A stretch of 64,000 bases of DNA from Datura wrightii (Eukaryota > Streptophyta > Magnoliopsida > Solanales > Solanaceae): contig JASDFA010000016.1 of the NCBI GenBank assembly GCA_035772735.1, forward strand, positions 174,411,001 to 174,475,000. The letters are read 5' to 3'. Of the stretch, positions 45,846-56,095 are shown piece after piece. Positions within the stretch are counted from its first letter, which is position 1; every line of letters starts with the position of its first letter. The notes under the pieces are model-generated. The model was not told the DNA's origin. It saw only the letters and a program-made list of their open reading frames with translations, and made no database searches. The position numbers and the translations under genes were made by a program.

Positions 45846-46510
45846 TTTAAAAAAATTAAGGTGAAAGATCTTGAAAAGGCAAAATTACGTGTTGATTTGC
45901 AAATTGAACATTTGACAAATGGTATCTTTGTTCATCAATCTACCTATATAGAAAAGATGTTAAAATGATTATATATGGATGAAGCACGTCTATTAATTAC
46001 TCCAATTATTATTCGATCACTTGATGTGAATAAAGATTCATTCCGACCTTAAGAAAAGAATAAGGAAATCCTTAGACCAGAAATACCATATCTTAGTGAG
46101 ATTGGTGCGGTAATATATCTTACTAGTATTACAAAGCCCGACATAGCATTTTTAGTTAATTAGTTAGCAAGATATAGTGCAGCTCTTACCAGGAGACACT
46201 GGAATGGAATCAAACACTTATTGCGGTATCTAAAAGGACTACCTATGTGGACTTATTTTATTCTAATAGTTGTAGTCTTGATCTTATTGGTTACGCTGAT
46301 GCAACATATTTATCTTATCCACACAAATCTCAATCTCAAATAGGCAACATGTTCATATATGGGGGTACTGTTATATCTTGGTGATTTACAAAGCAGTCTA
46401 TTATGGTTATTTCATCAAATCTTGTTGAGATAATAACTATTCATGAAGTAAGACAAGAATGTGTGGTTGATGTCAATGATACGTCTCAATCAAGAAAAAT
46501 ATCTATATTA
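45846..46510 (+). pseudogene. Ty1/copia RT C-terminus and RNase H fragment
   Basis: A copia polyprotein end is readable with stops: LQIEHLTNGIFVHQSTYIEK, MLK stop LYMDEARLL, EIPYLSEIGAVIYLTSITKP, DIAFLVN stop LARYSA, RHWNGIKHLLRYLKG, then shifted frames through the RNase H region. The sequence breaks off near 46510 before the end of RNase H. The rest of such a domain appears at 61370, but whether both belong to one element is unknown. Confidence 0.75.
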
Positions 46511-46512
46511 TA

Positions 46513-46645
46513 TCAAAAGTGTGAAGGCCTTTAGAAATGTTGATTGAACTTTTTTTCCTTCACTAAAAGACATGCCAATAGACAAAATTGTCATTTACTA
46601 TTTTTTTAAAATTATTATTTAATTATCTTTATAATATTTCAAGTA
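46513..46645 (+). repeat. Dispersed AT-rich repeat, copy 1
   Basis: About 130 bases beginning AAAAGTGTGAAGGCC and including CCTTCACTAAAAGAC are similar to 59601-59735. No coding capacity is seen. The family is not recognised. Confidence 0.55.
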
Positions 46646-47285
46646 TTTATTATACTATACCTCTTTGACTTTGTTAGATTTTTTACCTAAATAAACCGAC
46701 GAGATCTTATTCTAAAGGTAAGAATGCTTGTGTGACATGGAAATTGACACTCTTTGAGAAGTAAGAAAATTGTATCAAGTATTGTTTTCTTTTTCAAGTC
46801 AAATAGAGTTAGAAGCCTAGAACCATCGTTGGTCTCATCAGTTGAAGTTGTCTGACTAAATTATGTCTTCTTTTTGAATTCATGGGAAGAATTGATTGCT
46901 TGAAACTTCCAACTTTCATGTGCAATTGGTAAGCACATCCATATTTAAAACAAAGACACTGTGCATGATTCTTAACTTAACTGTTCCTAAAGCATAAATG
47001 CATAATTAACAAACTTTAAATACAATAATCTCATATTATATTAAGATTGTTGATACAAACATATCGAATTCAACATTTTAAAATTTATATTATATGTTCT
47101 AATATATTATTGTTGATTGTCGATGCTTTTAATCTTCATTATTATGTTGGTGATCAGATTAATCTAATTTTCAATTCACATACTTTTTTCTCCAATCTTA
47201 ACTTTTGTAGAACATATAAAATCTATCTTAGATACATCACAAAGATTGAGAAATCGATAATAAGATAGATCTTTTCGGCTACAAG

Positions 47286-47333
<48 letters not shown>

Positions 47334-47560
47334 TTGTGGGATCATCTGCGACAAACCAACAACTTTTAGTTTTACTTCATAGATAATGTCTAAGGTAATA
47401 TATTGAAATTTCTTTTGCTCTAATCTTCTTTTTTTTGCACAAAGAATCATAAGGTATTCTTTTCTTTTCACAAATGAGTTGTACATCTAGTAAAAACTAA
47501 GAAGCATATGATAACTATGACTACCATAATTGTTAGATCAGGGGCTTGCATCAAAGCCAG
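46646..47560. other. AT-rich sequence without a recognised gene, with a (TA)n run
   Basis: Nothing coding is supported. A (TA)n microsatellite occupies 47289-47330. The reading frames across it are short and lack similarity to anything I recognise. Confidence 0.5.
47289..47330. repeat. (TA)n microsatellite
   Basis: About 21 TA units without interruption. Confidence 0.95.
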
Positions 47561-47649
47561 GCAAACCAGCTTTATGAATATATGTTATAGCCCCAGCAGT
47601 TTCAGCGAGATCATTATTCATCATGACAATTTTTTATGATATATATTAT

Positions 47650-48052
47650 TTATATTTTGAAACCACATCAACAACGGTAAAGAGTTCCCAAGCACACATC
47701 TACACTTCTTCTTGAGTATGTTTTGTTGTTTCCTGCAGTTTGGCATTTAATGCCTTCAGAAAGTATGCCTCCTCTGTTTCAACCTAATCCAACTTCTGAG
47801 TCTCCATTTCAACCTCCTTAACCATCCTTCTGGCTTCAGTTGCATAGAGGGATATGAAGTCCTGTCTTTCCTTCTTGACCAAGTCCAACTGAGCTTCCAA
47901 ATTATCAATATGAGCTTCAAGACTAGTTAATTGCTTCCTCTTTGACTCTACTTTGCAAGCCTTTTTAGCTATCTGTTGTTGGAGATATATCAACTCTTCC
48001 AGTTTCCCCATTGAACTCTTCTTCATCTCATCTTCAAAGGAGGCAAGAATGA
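47650..48052 (-). pseudogene. Coiled-coil reading frame, left part
   Basis: On the minus strand the frame reads EIILASFEDEMKKSSMGKLE, then ELIYLQQQIAKKACKVESKR and LTSLEAHIDNLEAQLDLVKK to METQKLD (stop at 47784-47786). It continues past the stop as VETEEAYFLKALNAKLQETT to about 47690. Leucine-containing heptads and dense Lys/Glu indicate a long coiled coil. A similar coil occurs at 55447-56095 on the same strand, on the other side of the M2 insertion, so both may belong to one gene. It may be the gag N-terminus of a Tat/Ogre-like retrotransposon, but this is a guess. Confidence 0.45.
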
Positions 48053-48664
48053 TTTCACGATTCGAGATGGGACCGTGGATCGATACACGGGACCTAGAAC
48101 CACGAATGACTTCAATTCGACCTATGGCATGGACATAGCAACTAAAGAGCATAAATTAAAGAGGAAATTGATAACTTAAATATGAATAAGCTGAATAACA
48201 TAAACGCAACCTAAGTGATAACATCATAATTCTAAATCTCAAGCTGAACATACTAGTCTATGTCTGGAAAGCCTCTACTAACTGATGAGATGCTGGGACA
48301 AGCCCCCAGCTATCTCCAAGTCTGAAACAAACTGACACCATAAAGCTAAAATAATAAACGCTCTCGAATAATAAGGACTCACCCAAGTCAAGGCTGAACT
48401 GAGCTGATAGGGAAAGCAAGCTACCAGCGAGATTGAACTGGATCACATAAACCTATATCAAAAATGATATAACATAGAATATGCGGTCAGTACATTGAAT
48501 GTGTTGAGTATGTAAGATAAGTAAAACATGTTGAGTAAATGTTAATTGAAATCGTGCATATAAATATAAATCATTAGATCATGAGAGTAAGGACTGCTTA
48601 CTAAAAACTGAATCTAAGACATTCATAGTCATAAGTTGATTGTCATAACTAAACATAGCGACCC
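48053..48664 (-). repeat. Truncated chromovirus LTR fragment (minus strand)
   Basis: The left end TTTCACGATTCG resembles TGTCACGACCC, and the sequence ATGCGGTCAGTACATTGAATG (48480-48500) matches the conserved CGTACTGACCGC block of the other LTRs in reverse. It stops at 48664 where another LTR begins. It is more diverged than its neighbours and therefore probably older. Confidence 0.6.
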
Positions 48665-50887
48665 TGCCACGACCCGAACGTAGACCCGAATCGTAACACC
48701 GGACAAGGAGCCTCTGGAGACTCCAAGTCAACCCATGGTATGAACTTACATCTAACTCAATCAATAAAGCGAAATACTCAACATAATAACATAGCGGAAG
48801 TATAACTATGACATAACATAGAAAATGAAACATACTTCATACATGACGGCTGAATACTACAAACAGCTGAAAGCCTCTACATATCTGATGGATTGATGGG
48901 ACAATACCCACAACTAACCCGACAAGTTAGGAAAACTAATCATAAAGGATAACTGATATCAATTGGTCCTCAGGAGATGAGGACTCACTAGTGAAATGGA
49001 TGCTAACTCCGGGAATGAGCTAATGACAGTGTTGGGTCTGAAGGGTGGCGCCTGTATCATAAGATGATATAGCATAAAGTATGTGGTCAATACGTGGAAT
49101 GTACCAAGTATGCAAGGTAAGTAAAACAGACATTTTAAATACATAAGAGTTCGTAAGAGTAGGACAACATACTCATAACATAAATATCATAATGTAACAT
49201 AAGGCTCAAGGTTTTTAAAACATTCGTAATCGGTCATAATCATAATAATAGGAGAAAAGCTTCATTAAATGTAACTTGAGCCAAAGTAATATAAACATAA
49301 CCATGCATAAATCCTGAGGAACAATGGGAGGACTTGTCATAACCGACACCATCATGGTAGAGTCTTACATTATGCCGCAACTATCTCACTCAAGTGGACA
49401 GAGTCGTCCCAGGCTTGCTAGGCAAGGGACGTGCAGTATGTGATATCATGAAAGAGGGGATCCATTAATATTGTAATGTATCAATATGAACCTACGGTGG
49501 CACGTAGTTATGAGACACCGGCGTAGTCCTTTGAACGTCGGGTTACTCGATGCTAGACACTGACCCCAAAAACATACACATTAGGCTCGTATGTAAATCA
49601 TAAACATCATTCATGAGATTCATAGCCAAATAAACATTAACATCATTGATCCCTATTTAAACACATGTTTAGCCATAAATCAAAGGCCCATGAATCGGCC
49701 AACGTCATAAATCGATAAATCATGAAATCCATATCATAAATCATAAATCATACTTGAACATGTGGGCATTGCCCAATACTTTAATATACTTGAAAATACT
49801 CAATTCACTTGAAAACATGATTATAAACATGAGTAACTTGAAAACATGCCTTTCATCAATAATATCTCATCATACACGAATATTTATTATAAATCTCAAA
49901 TTTCATGAACTTCTCATAAATGGACATTTAATTTATAAAGCTTGAAATATGATTTTAATGGGAAAACACATAAAACTTGCTCATGATTCATAATTCAATA
50001 GAAAAAAACTTATTTAGATCATACCCATGTAGAGAATTAGATATTTCATGCATTGGGCTAAAACCCCATAGAATCAACATAGGAATTTCTATGATTTAGA
50101 GAGAGATTGGGCATGGTGTGAAGGGATTCACCCATTCATGACCCTACATACCTGGGGAAGATCTGATTTTACCACTCCTTGATTTCCCAATGAAGGTTTG
50201 AAGAAGACATGAAGAAGAATGAGCTTGATCACCTCTCTAACTCTCTAGCTTTGAATGCATGAATAAGAATGGTCTAAAATGAACTTACCCCTCTTAAAAA
50301 TCATCATTCATATCTTAAAACAACGTAGTTTAGGCCTTAGGATTATAGAAATTACAGAAAAGCCCTTACTAAATTCATAGAATATAATTGACTACCAGTC
50401 CCAACGAGGGACTGGACGAGTCGTCACCCAAGGGAACGAGTCGTGGCATCGATCATCGAGTGCACTGTCCAATAGTTCATCTAGGGCTCGTCACGGGGGA
50501 CCTCACGGATCGTCGCTAGTGACAACGACTCGTGGTCACCACTCGTCACCTTCACTGCTTAAGATTTCAAATTATATCCCGCCAGCTGACCATGACTTGT
50601 GGGGACCTTCCATAGGGTAACACTGCCAGGCCCCCTTCATTTTCCTTTCACCCTTGCCCACGACTAACTCAATGAGTTGTGGTGACTGACCACAACTCGT
50701 GGTCAGGTTCGTGGGACTTCCAAAACCCAAACTTCAACTCACACCCTGAACCTCACCACGAGTCGCCTCACGAGTCGTGGTCTACCCCACGGGTCACAGA
50801 ATGACTCGTTCTGTGACCTGGTGCCAGATTTTCAATTTTCTCCTTTTCAACTCCCTGGTCTGAACTTTGGGCTTCAAGAGTATAATA
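48665..50887 (-). repeat. M2 3' LTR
   Basis: The LTR is 2,223 bp; outer end TGCCACGACCC, inner end GAGTATAATA, where related LTRs have GTATAACA. The tract 50395-50860 is densely packed with odd-centred dyads, such as ACGACTCGT (50525-50533) and CACGAGTCGTG (50769-50779). The polypurine tract lies just outside as its complement TCTCCCCCTT (50891-50900). Its middle part matches the P2 LTR better than the M1 LTR. Confidence 0.82.
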
Positions 50888-51480
50888 ATATCTCCCCCTT
50901 GGGAACATTCATCCTCGAATGTTGAAAATCATACAGAAAAGCAGAGAAATACAATCATCATATTCAAATAGTGATCAATTAAATTGAGAACTGACGGAAT
51001 GACTACCTCCGAACTGAACTACATGGTTGAACTAAATTCACGAACCATACATACATACTTTGACATAAAAGAAACTTGGGCACATGAACTGAACATGAAA
51101 CTGAATAGAGTACTGGGGCAAAACTGATACCTTAAGCTGGAACTGAGCCGGTAGAGCGGTTTTGGTCAACCTGTCTACAACAACCCAGATGGAGTCACAT
51201 TGTCAATGAGTGCGAGGAAAACCTATTATGAAGTCCATATTTATTTCTTCCCACTTCCAAGTAGGAATACTGATATCCTGAAGCACCCCCCCCCCCCGGT
51301 CTCTGATGCTCAACCTTTACTTACTGACAGTTTTGGCACTTAGCTACAAACTCCGTGATGTCCTTCTTCATGCTATTCCACTAATAGACTTCCCATAAGT
51401 CACGGTACATCTTTGTGGCACATGGATGTATAGAATACCTGGATCCATGAGCCTCGTGCAATATTTGGCTCCTCAAATCA
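50888..51480 (-). pseudogene. M2 3' UTR and integrase fragment with the core deleted
   Basis: The minus strand runs from the zinc-binding module (about 51310-51480) into MDFI-like core sequence. At about 51155 it jumps from DRLTKTA to the last residues of pol. The shared string CTACCGG occurs at both joined sites in P2 (FLPV region and the final STGS region), which suggests a microhomology deletion of almost the whole catalytic core and C-terminus. A run of 12 C lies at 51286-51297. Confidence 0.7.
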
Positions 51481-52202
51481 TCGACATCCGAAACACATAA
51501 GCGACCCTGGTATCGAAGCACACCATCCCCCCTTTGGAGAAGACCTCTACCTTCTGATTTTGAACGGCTTCCTTTAACTTTACCAAAATGGGTTCCTCAT
51601 CTTGTCTAGATTTTACATCAGTCACCAACGACGATTCTGGTCCATTCTGAACTATAACACCGCCATCGGTCAAGTCAACCAAACAAACTCCCAACTTTGT
51701 AAGTCGATGAACATCCTTCACCAACTCTTTTCTTCCCTCATCCACATGGCACACACTCTCCATAGAGAGTCTAGTAAGTGTGTCTGCTACTACATTAGCT
51801 TTGCCGGATGGTAAAGCACACTCATATCGTAGTCCTTAAGTAGCTCGAACCACCTCCTTTGCCGAAGATTGAGATCCTTCTAGGTAAACACATATTGTAG
51901 GCTCTTATGATCTGTAAACATATCCATGTGGACCTTGTACAAATAATATCTCCATATCTTCAAGGCGAACACCACCATTGTCAATTCGAGATCATGGGTC
52001 GGGTAATTCTTCTCATGAACTTTCAGCTGTCTGGAGGCATATGCTATAACTTTTCCATGTTGCATCAATACACACCCAAGTCCGATCCTGGAAGCATCAC
52101 TCTACCCCCGGGTAGAGTTAACATCGGTACTGAGGTAAGTCGAGTCTTCAACTCTTGAAAGTTCCTCTCACAAGCCTCAGACCATTAGAATTTCACCTTC
52201 TT
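51473..52202 (-). pseudogene. M2 RNase H and RT thumb
   Basis: The open pieces 51473-51763 (MESVCHVDEGRKELVKDVHR) and 51880-52068 (MMQHGKVIAYASRQLKVHEK, FALKIWRYYLYKVHMDMFTD) correspond to the RNase H end and centre. The preceding segment (52069-52202) is readable with shifts. The TAG at about 51881-51883 (+ strand CTA) precedes VFT. Confidence 0.72.
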
Positions 52203-52673
52203 TTAGGTCAATTTGGTCAATGATGCCGAAATAGATGAGAATCCCTCAACAAATCTCTTATAGTAGCCAGCTAAGCCCAAAAAGCTCTGGATATCTAAAG
52301 GATTCACTGGTCTAGGCCAATTCTTCACCATTTCTATTTTTTGAGAGTCCACGCTTATGCCCTCACTCGACACAACATGGCCCAAAAATGCCACTGAATT
52401 CAACCAAAACTCGCACTTTCCTGAATTTAGAATATAGTTGGCGATCCTGTAATCCTTGTCCAAATAGTCCGCCACTCCATGTACGAACCTACTCACCCAA
52501 GCCCGTCGGTCAGCCACTAACTCTGGGGCGTATCTAGACAAACAGGTGAACTCCAAAGCATACTCCTGAACCGTCATCTTCCCTTGCTTCAGATTCATGA
52601 ACTTTGCTACTTTAATCTCCCTCAATTCCCAAGGGAAGAACGAATCCAAAAAATGATGAGAAACTCCTCCCAA
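52203..52673 (-). CDS. M2 gag-RT fusion frame (156 codons)
   Basis: A deletion has joined gag to the middle of RT in frame. The first 80 residues are gag capsid (FPWELREIKVAKFMNLKQGK, FVHGVADYLDKDYR) and the rest is RT fingers-to-thumb (GKCEFWLNSVAFLGHVVSSE, NPLDIQSFLGLAGYYKRFVE). Nucleocapsid, protease and the RT active site are lost. The breakpoint is near 52445, where gag AGGACCGC-like and RT AGGATCGC sequences coincide. There is no reason to think it is expressed. Confidence 0.75.
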   Translation of the reverse strand: MGGVSHHFLDSFFPWELREIKVAKFMNLKQGKMTVQEYALEFTCLSRYAPELVADRRAWVSRFVHGVADYLDKDYRIANYILNSGKCEFWLNSVAFLGHVVSSEGISVDSQKIEMVKNWPRPVNPLDIQSFLGLAGYYKRFVEGFSSISASLTKLT

Positions 52674-53124
52674 CCCATAAGACCTGCTCCCACGGCCCTA
52701 CTATCCTTCTATTACTTAAACCAGATGTGTGTGACCCCTTTTAACTGATATGAGGCCAAATCATCACATTCCTCCCCATTCATTCCCATTATCTGGGTGA
52801 TCTTCAAAATCTCATCAATGAACTCATGCGAGTCCTCATCTACTTTTGACCCAAGAAACTCTGGTGGGTTCATCCTCAAGAAATCTCTGACCTATGCTGC
52901 CACCGCATTTTCGTTTTGTATGACATACGCCACTGCCTGCTGGTTGACCTGAGCAGCCAAAGCCTACGCTAGCATCTGAATGGTTGCCTAAAATTCAGCA
53001 TGGGCAACCGGCTCCGGTGCATGGTGCTCTTAGACTGGTGGGGCTTGTTGGTGCCCGTCTCCATTGCCATCCTCGTGGCTATTTCCATTCCCATTCCTCC
53101 TACCATTAACTCTGCAGGGATCCA
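52674..53124 (-). pseudogene. M2 gag N-terminal part
   Basis: The start ATG (minus, about 53122-53124) gives MDPCRVNGRRNGNGNSHEDG. The frame continues with several stops through NPPEFLGSKVDEDSHEFIDE to HIWFK. It is homologous to the M1 and P2 gag starts. Stops include TAGs where M1 has CAG. Confidence 0.7.
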
Positions 53125-53336
53125 TGATTCTTCAATTGCGAATAGCATGAGTTATAAGGATAGGGAGACATTTCATTGCACGACATAGATTATGAAAGAA
53201 GGAGGACATTTCCTAAACGTCTCGTAGCCTTTTCGTCATAAGTATGGCGCACTTCACATCCATGAAAAAGACTCTACATAATGCGGCTTTCAGACACTCT
53301 ATGACACTTCAAACCTATTGCTCTTGATTCCAAGCT
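53125..53336 (-). mobile_element. M2 leader and degenerate primer-binding site
   Basis: This is a non-coding leader parallel to the M1 leader. The primer site (plus strand GCTCTTGATTCCA, 53320-53332) is a mutated tRNA-Met complement. Confidence 0.65.
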
Positions 53337-55446
53337 TGTTACGACCCAAACGTAGACCCGAATCATAACACGGGATAAGGAGCCCCGAGAGACTCCAAGT
53401 CAACCCAGGCATGAACCTACATCTAACTCAATCAATAAAGTGGAATACTCAACACAATAATTTAGCGGAAGCATAATCATGACATAACATAGAAAATGAA
53501 ACGTATTTCATACATGACGGCTGAATACAACAAACAGTCTGAAAGCCTCTACATATCTGATGGGTTGATGGGACAACACCCTCAACTAACCCGACAAGTT
53601 AGGAAAACTGATCATAAAGGATAACTGATATCAACTAGTCCTCGGGATATGAGGACTCACCAGTGAACTGGATGCTAACTCCGGGAATGAGCTAATGACG
53701 GTGCTGGGTCTGAAGGGCAGCGCTTGTATCATAAGAAGATACAACATAAAGTATGCGGTCAGTATGTAAAATGTATCGAGTATGCAAGGTAAGTAAAACG
53801 GATATTTTAAATACATAAGAGTTCGTAAAAGTAGGAACATAAATAACTGAAATCATGAAAAATAATGAGAGACTCATCATAATCGACATCATTATGATAG
53901 AGCTTACATAATGCCCCAACTATCACACTCAAGTGGGCAGATCCATCCAAAATCTTGTTAGAGCTAAGAACGATACTATGATATCGATATTAAGCTGAGG
54001 CCCCTTGGGGGCAGGGGAAAACACTCTTGAGAGGTCCCCATTTACATATATATATATATATATACACAACACACACACAACCACACACACATATACCTAT
54101 ATTGACCCATAGTTTTGAGACCGGGGAACCTTGAAACCCCAAGCCTACTCGGTGCTAGACACTACTCCTAAAAACATGTATAGTGCTCCCATCGTTTTTC
54201 AACAAAGCTGAAATCATAAGTAAATTCATAGTCTGAAATATGAACATAGAGAATCTTGACTCCAAAACATATCATAAGTTGTATTGGAAGTCTTGACTCT
54301 AAAATATATGATAAGTTGATCTTATTAGCATTGGCTAAATCATGAAAACATACTTACACTTATGTGGGTTGGCTTAAATCATAAAATCATGCATACTTGA
54401 AATAGACTTCATAAGTCAAAATCATAGATTCATACATGAAAAATTAATAAACATTCATTCATGCTATATATCTCATCATACTTGAAATCATGAATCATAA
54501 GCTTGACTTTTCATGAAACTTGCATAATAGGGTATAATTTCTAATAACTTGAAATTTTGAATTTATAATCAAATTGTCTATAAAATATGCCCATTAAACT
54601 TAAAAAATGCTTTGGAACATGAGGGGATTAGACCCATAAACATATCATAGAGAATTTCATAAAATTGGGTTAAAATCGTAAAAAACCATATGCTTGAATT
54701 AGAAATTAAATTCATGAACTTGAAGAGAAATTTATTCATGAGGGCGAAAGGAAACTCTCATTCATAGCCCTACATACCTGGGTAGACTGATTCTATAACT
54801 ATCCTTGAAAGCCCAAGAGAATTGGGAAAGAAATTAAGGGATTTCTAGCTTGATCTTCAAAGGAAATCTCTAAACTTTGCATGCATGGGAATCTAAAGCA
54901 TTAGAATAGGTAAACCTTATTATAAAACTGCTTTCAGGGCTTAAAATGACGAGTATAGAAGTTAAAAACATAGGAGATTACAAAATTGCCCTTGAGAATA
55001 GAGTAGAAATTGAAAGACTGGGTGATCTGACGGTACGCATGACGGGCCGTCACACGCCCGACGGTTCGTCAATACCACTGTCTCCCTTAAGCAGTGAGGT
55101 TGAGTCAAAACCTCCCTCTGATAGTAGAAGTGATGGGCCTCCACTCATACGATGGTCCGTGAGGTTCATCGTCAAGAACTGAACCCAAAAACACCTAATA
55201 ACGGTCCAAACAATGGTCCATTGATTGTCTGACAGTCGTCACTATCACCGTCAGGGCTGTGATGGGCCGTCAGCCATGCTGTCAGACCTGGACATCACTA
55301 GTGGCAATTTGTGACCTGTTTGATAACTGCCACTTACACTATCAAGGAAATGACGATTTGTCAGACACGTCATCGCTTCCTGCACCAGACCTGCAATTTT
55401 AGTTATTTTTCCTTCAAAAAGCTATTTCGAGTTCTGAGGTGTTACA
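53337..55446 (-). repeat. M2 5' LTR, mosaic
   Basis: The LTR is 2,110 bp, outer end TGTTACGACCC, inner end GTGTTACA. The first 500 bp (53337-53840) closely match the M2 3' LTR. From about 53850 the sequence matches the M1 LTR subfamily instead. The tract 55020-55400 contains a word set of its own (TGACGGGCCGTCA at 55040-55052, ATGGGCCGTCAG near 55265), not the ACGAGTCGT words. (AT)n and (AC)n runs lie at 54045-54090. Confidence 0.75.
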
Positions 55447-56095
55447 CATAGGCTTCAATCTTTCTTCGTAATCTATACCTAAGACCTCCATTGGTGAGGT
55501 TCCTTGGGTATTTAATTAAGACTGAAATTCGTTTCCTAGTTTTAACCTCCTTAAAGATTTGTTGCATTTGAGCATTAGCTTCTCTAACTCCTTGTATTCA
55601 TTCCAAGATGCAGAATCGAGGTCCCACGCCTTCTCCTCCCATCCATTCGTCTAGTTGTTAATATCCCCAATATCCCTTTCCAAAGCCTGGACCTCCCTTT
55701 TCATCCTTTTTGTATCCCTGGCATTAATTCCTTGCTTCTCCACCCTCTTCTTCAAATCCTCGTTCTCTACACAAATCATCTCTTTCTATGTAACCTTAGT
55801 CTCCAAGCCTTTCTCCTTCTCCTCCAACAACTTCTCCATCGCCATTATACACCCTTCTAATTGTTCAATCATGGCATGGAACTTCTTCACATCTTCCTCC
55901 AACACATTCTTCTCATTCTTCAACGCCTCTCTTATGATGGATCGATTTTTATTGCCTCCCACTTCTCCTCTTAATCCTTCACATTCCCCTTTAAAACATT
56001 CACATTCTCAATCAACTGCTCCCTTTCTTGTTCCAACTCCTGCTTAATTTGGTGATCCAATTCATCCACTTGATCATCTTTTCTCCTAAGTTAAT
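55447..56095 (-). pseudogene. Coiled-coil reading frame, right part
   Basis: On the minus strand, after a frameshift near 55945, the frame reads IIREALKNEKNVLEEDVKKF, EQLEGCIMAMEKLLEEKEKG, VENEDLKKRVEKQGINARDT, then GWEEKAWDLDSASWNEYKEL and ends near MEVLGIDYEERLKPM beside the M2 LTR. Dense Leu/Lys/Glu heptads point to a coiled coil. In-frame TAG stops are present at about 55630 and 55790. It is interrupted on the right by solo LTR S2. Its family is not recognised; the Trp/Lys-rich WNEYKELE segment is reminiscent of some plant retrotransposon gag proteins. Confidence 0.45.

Larger units (their letters stand above)
48665..55446 (-). mobile_element. Chromovirus M2, heavily deleted
   Basis: The minus-strand element has a 3' LTR at 48665-50887 and a 5' LTR at 53337-55446, with only 2.45 kb between them (P2 has 4.8 kb). 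Remaining parts are gag start, a gag-RT fusion, RNase H, and pieces of integrase. The flanking pentamers (GACCC and CATAG) do not match and the two LTRs differ strongly in their U3 halves, so they may come from different elements that recombined. Confidence 0.7.

Noticed and set aside
54946..55182. 78-codon plus-strand frame
   Set aside because: It lies within the M2 5' LTR across the dyad-word tract and has no recognisable domain.
55655..56047. 130-codon plus-strand hydrophobic frame
   Set aside because: It is the complement of the minus-strand coiled-coil frame; Glu/Lys-rich coils read as Phe/Ser/Leu on the other strand.
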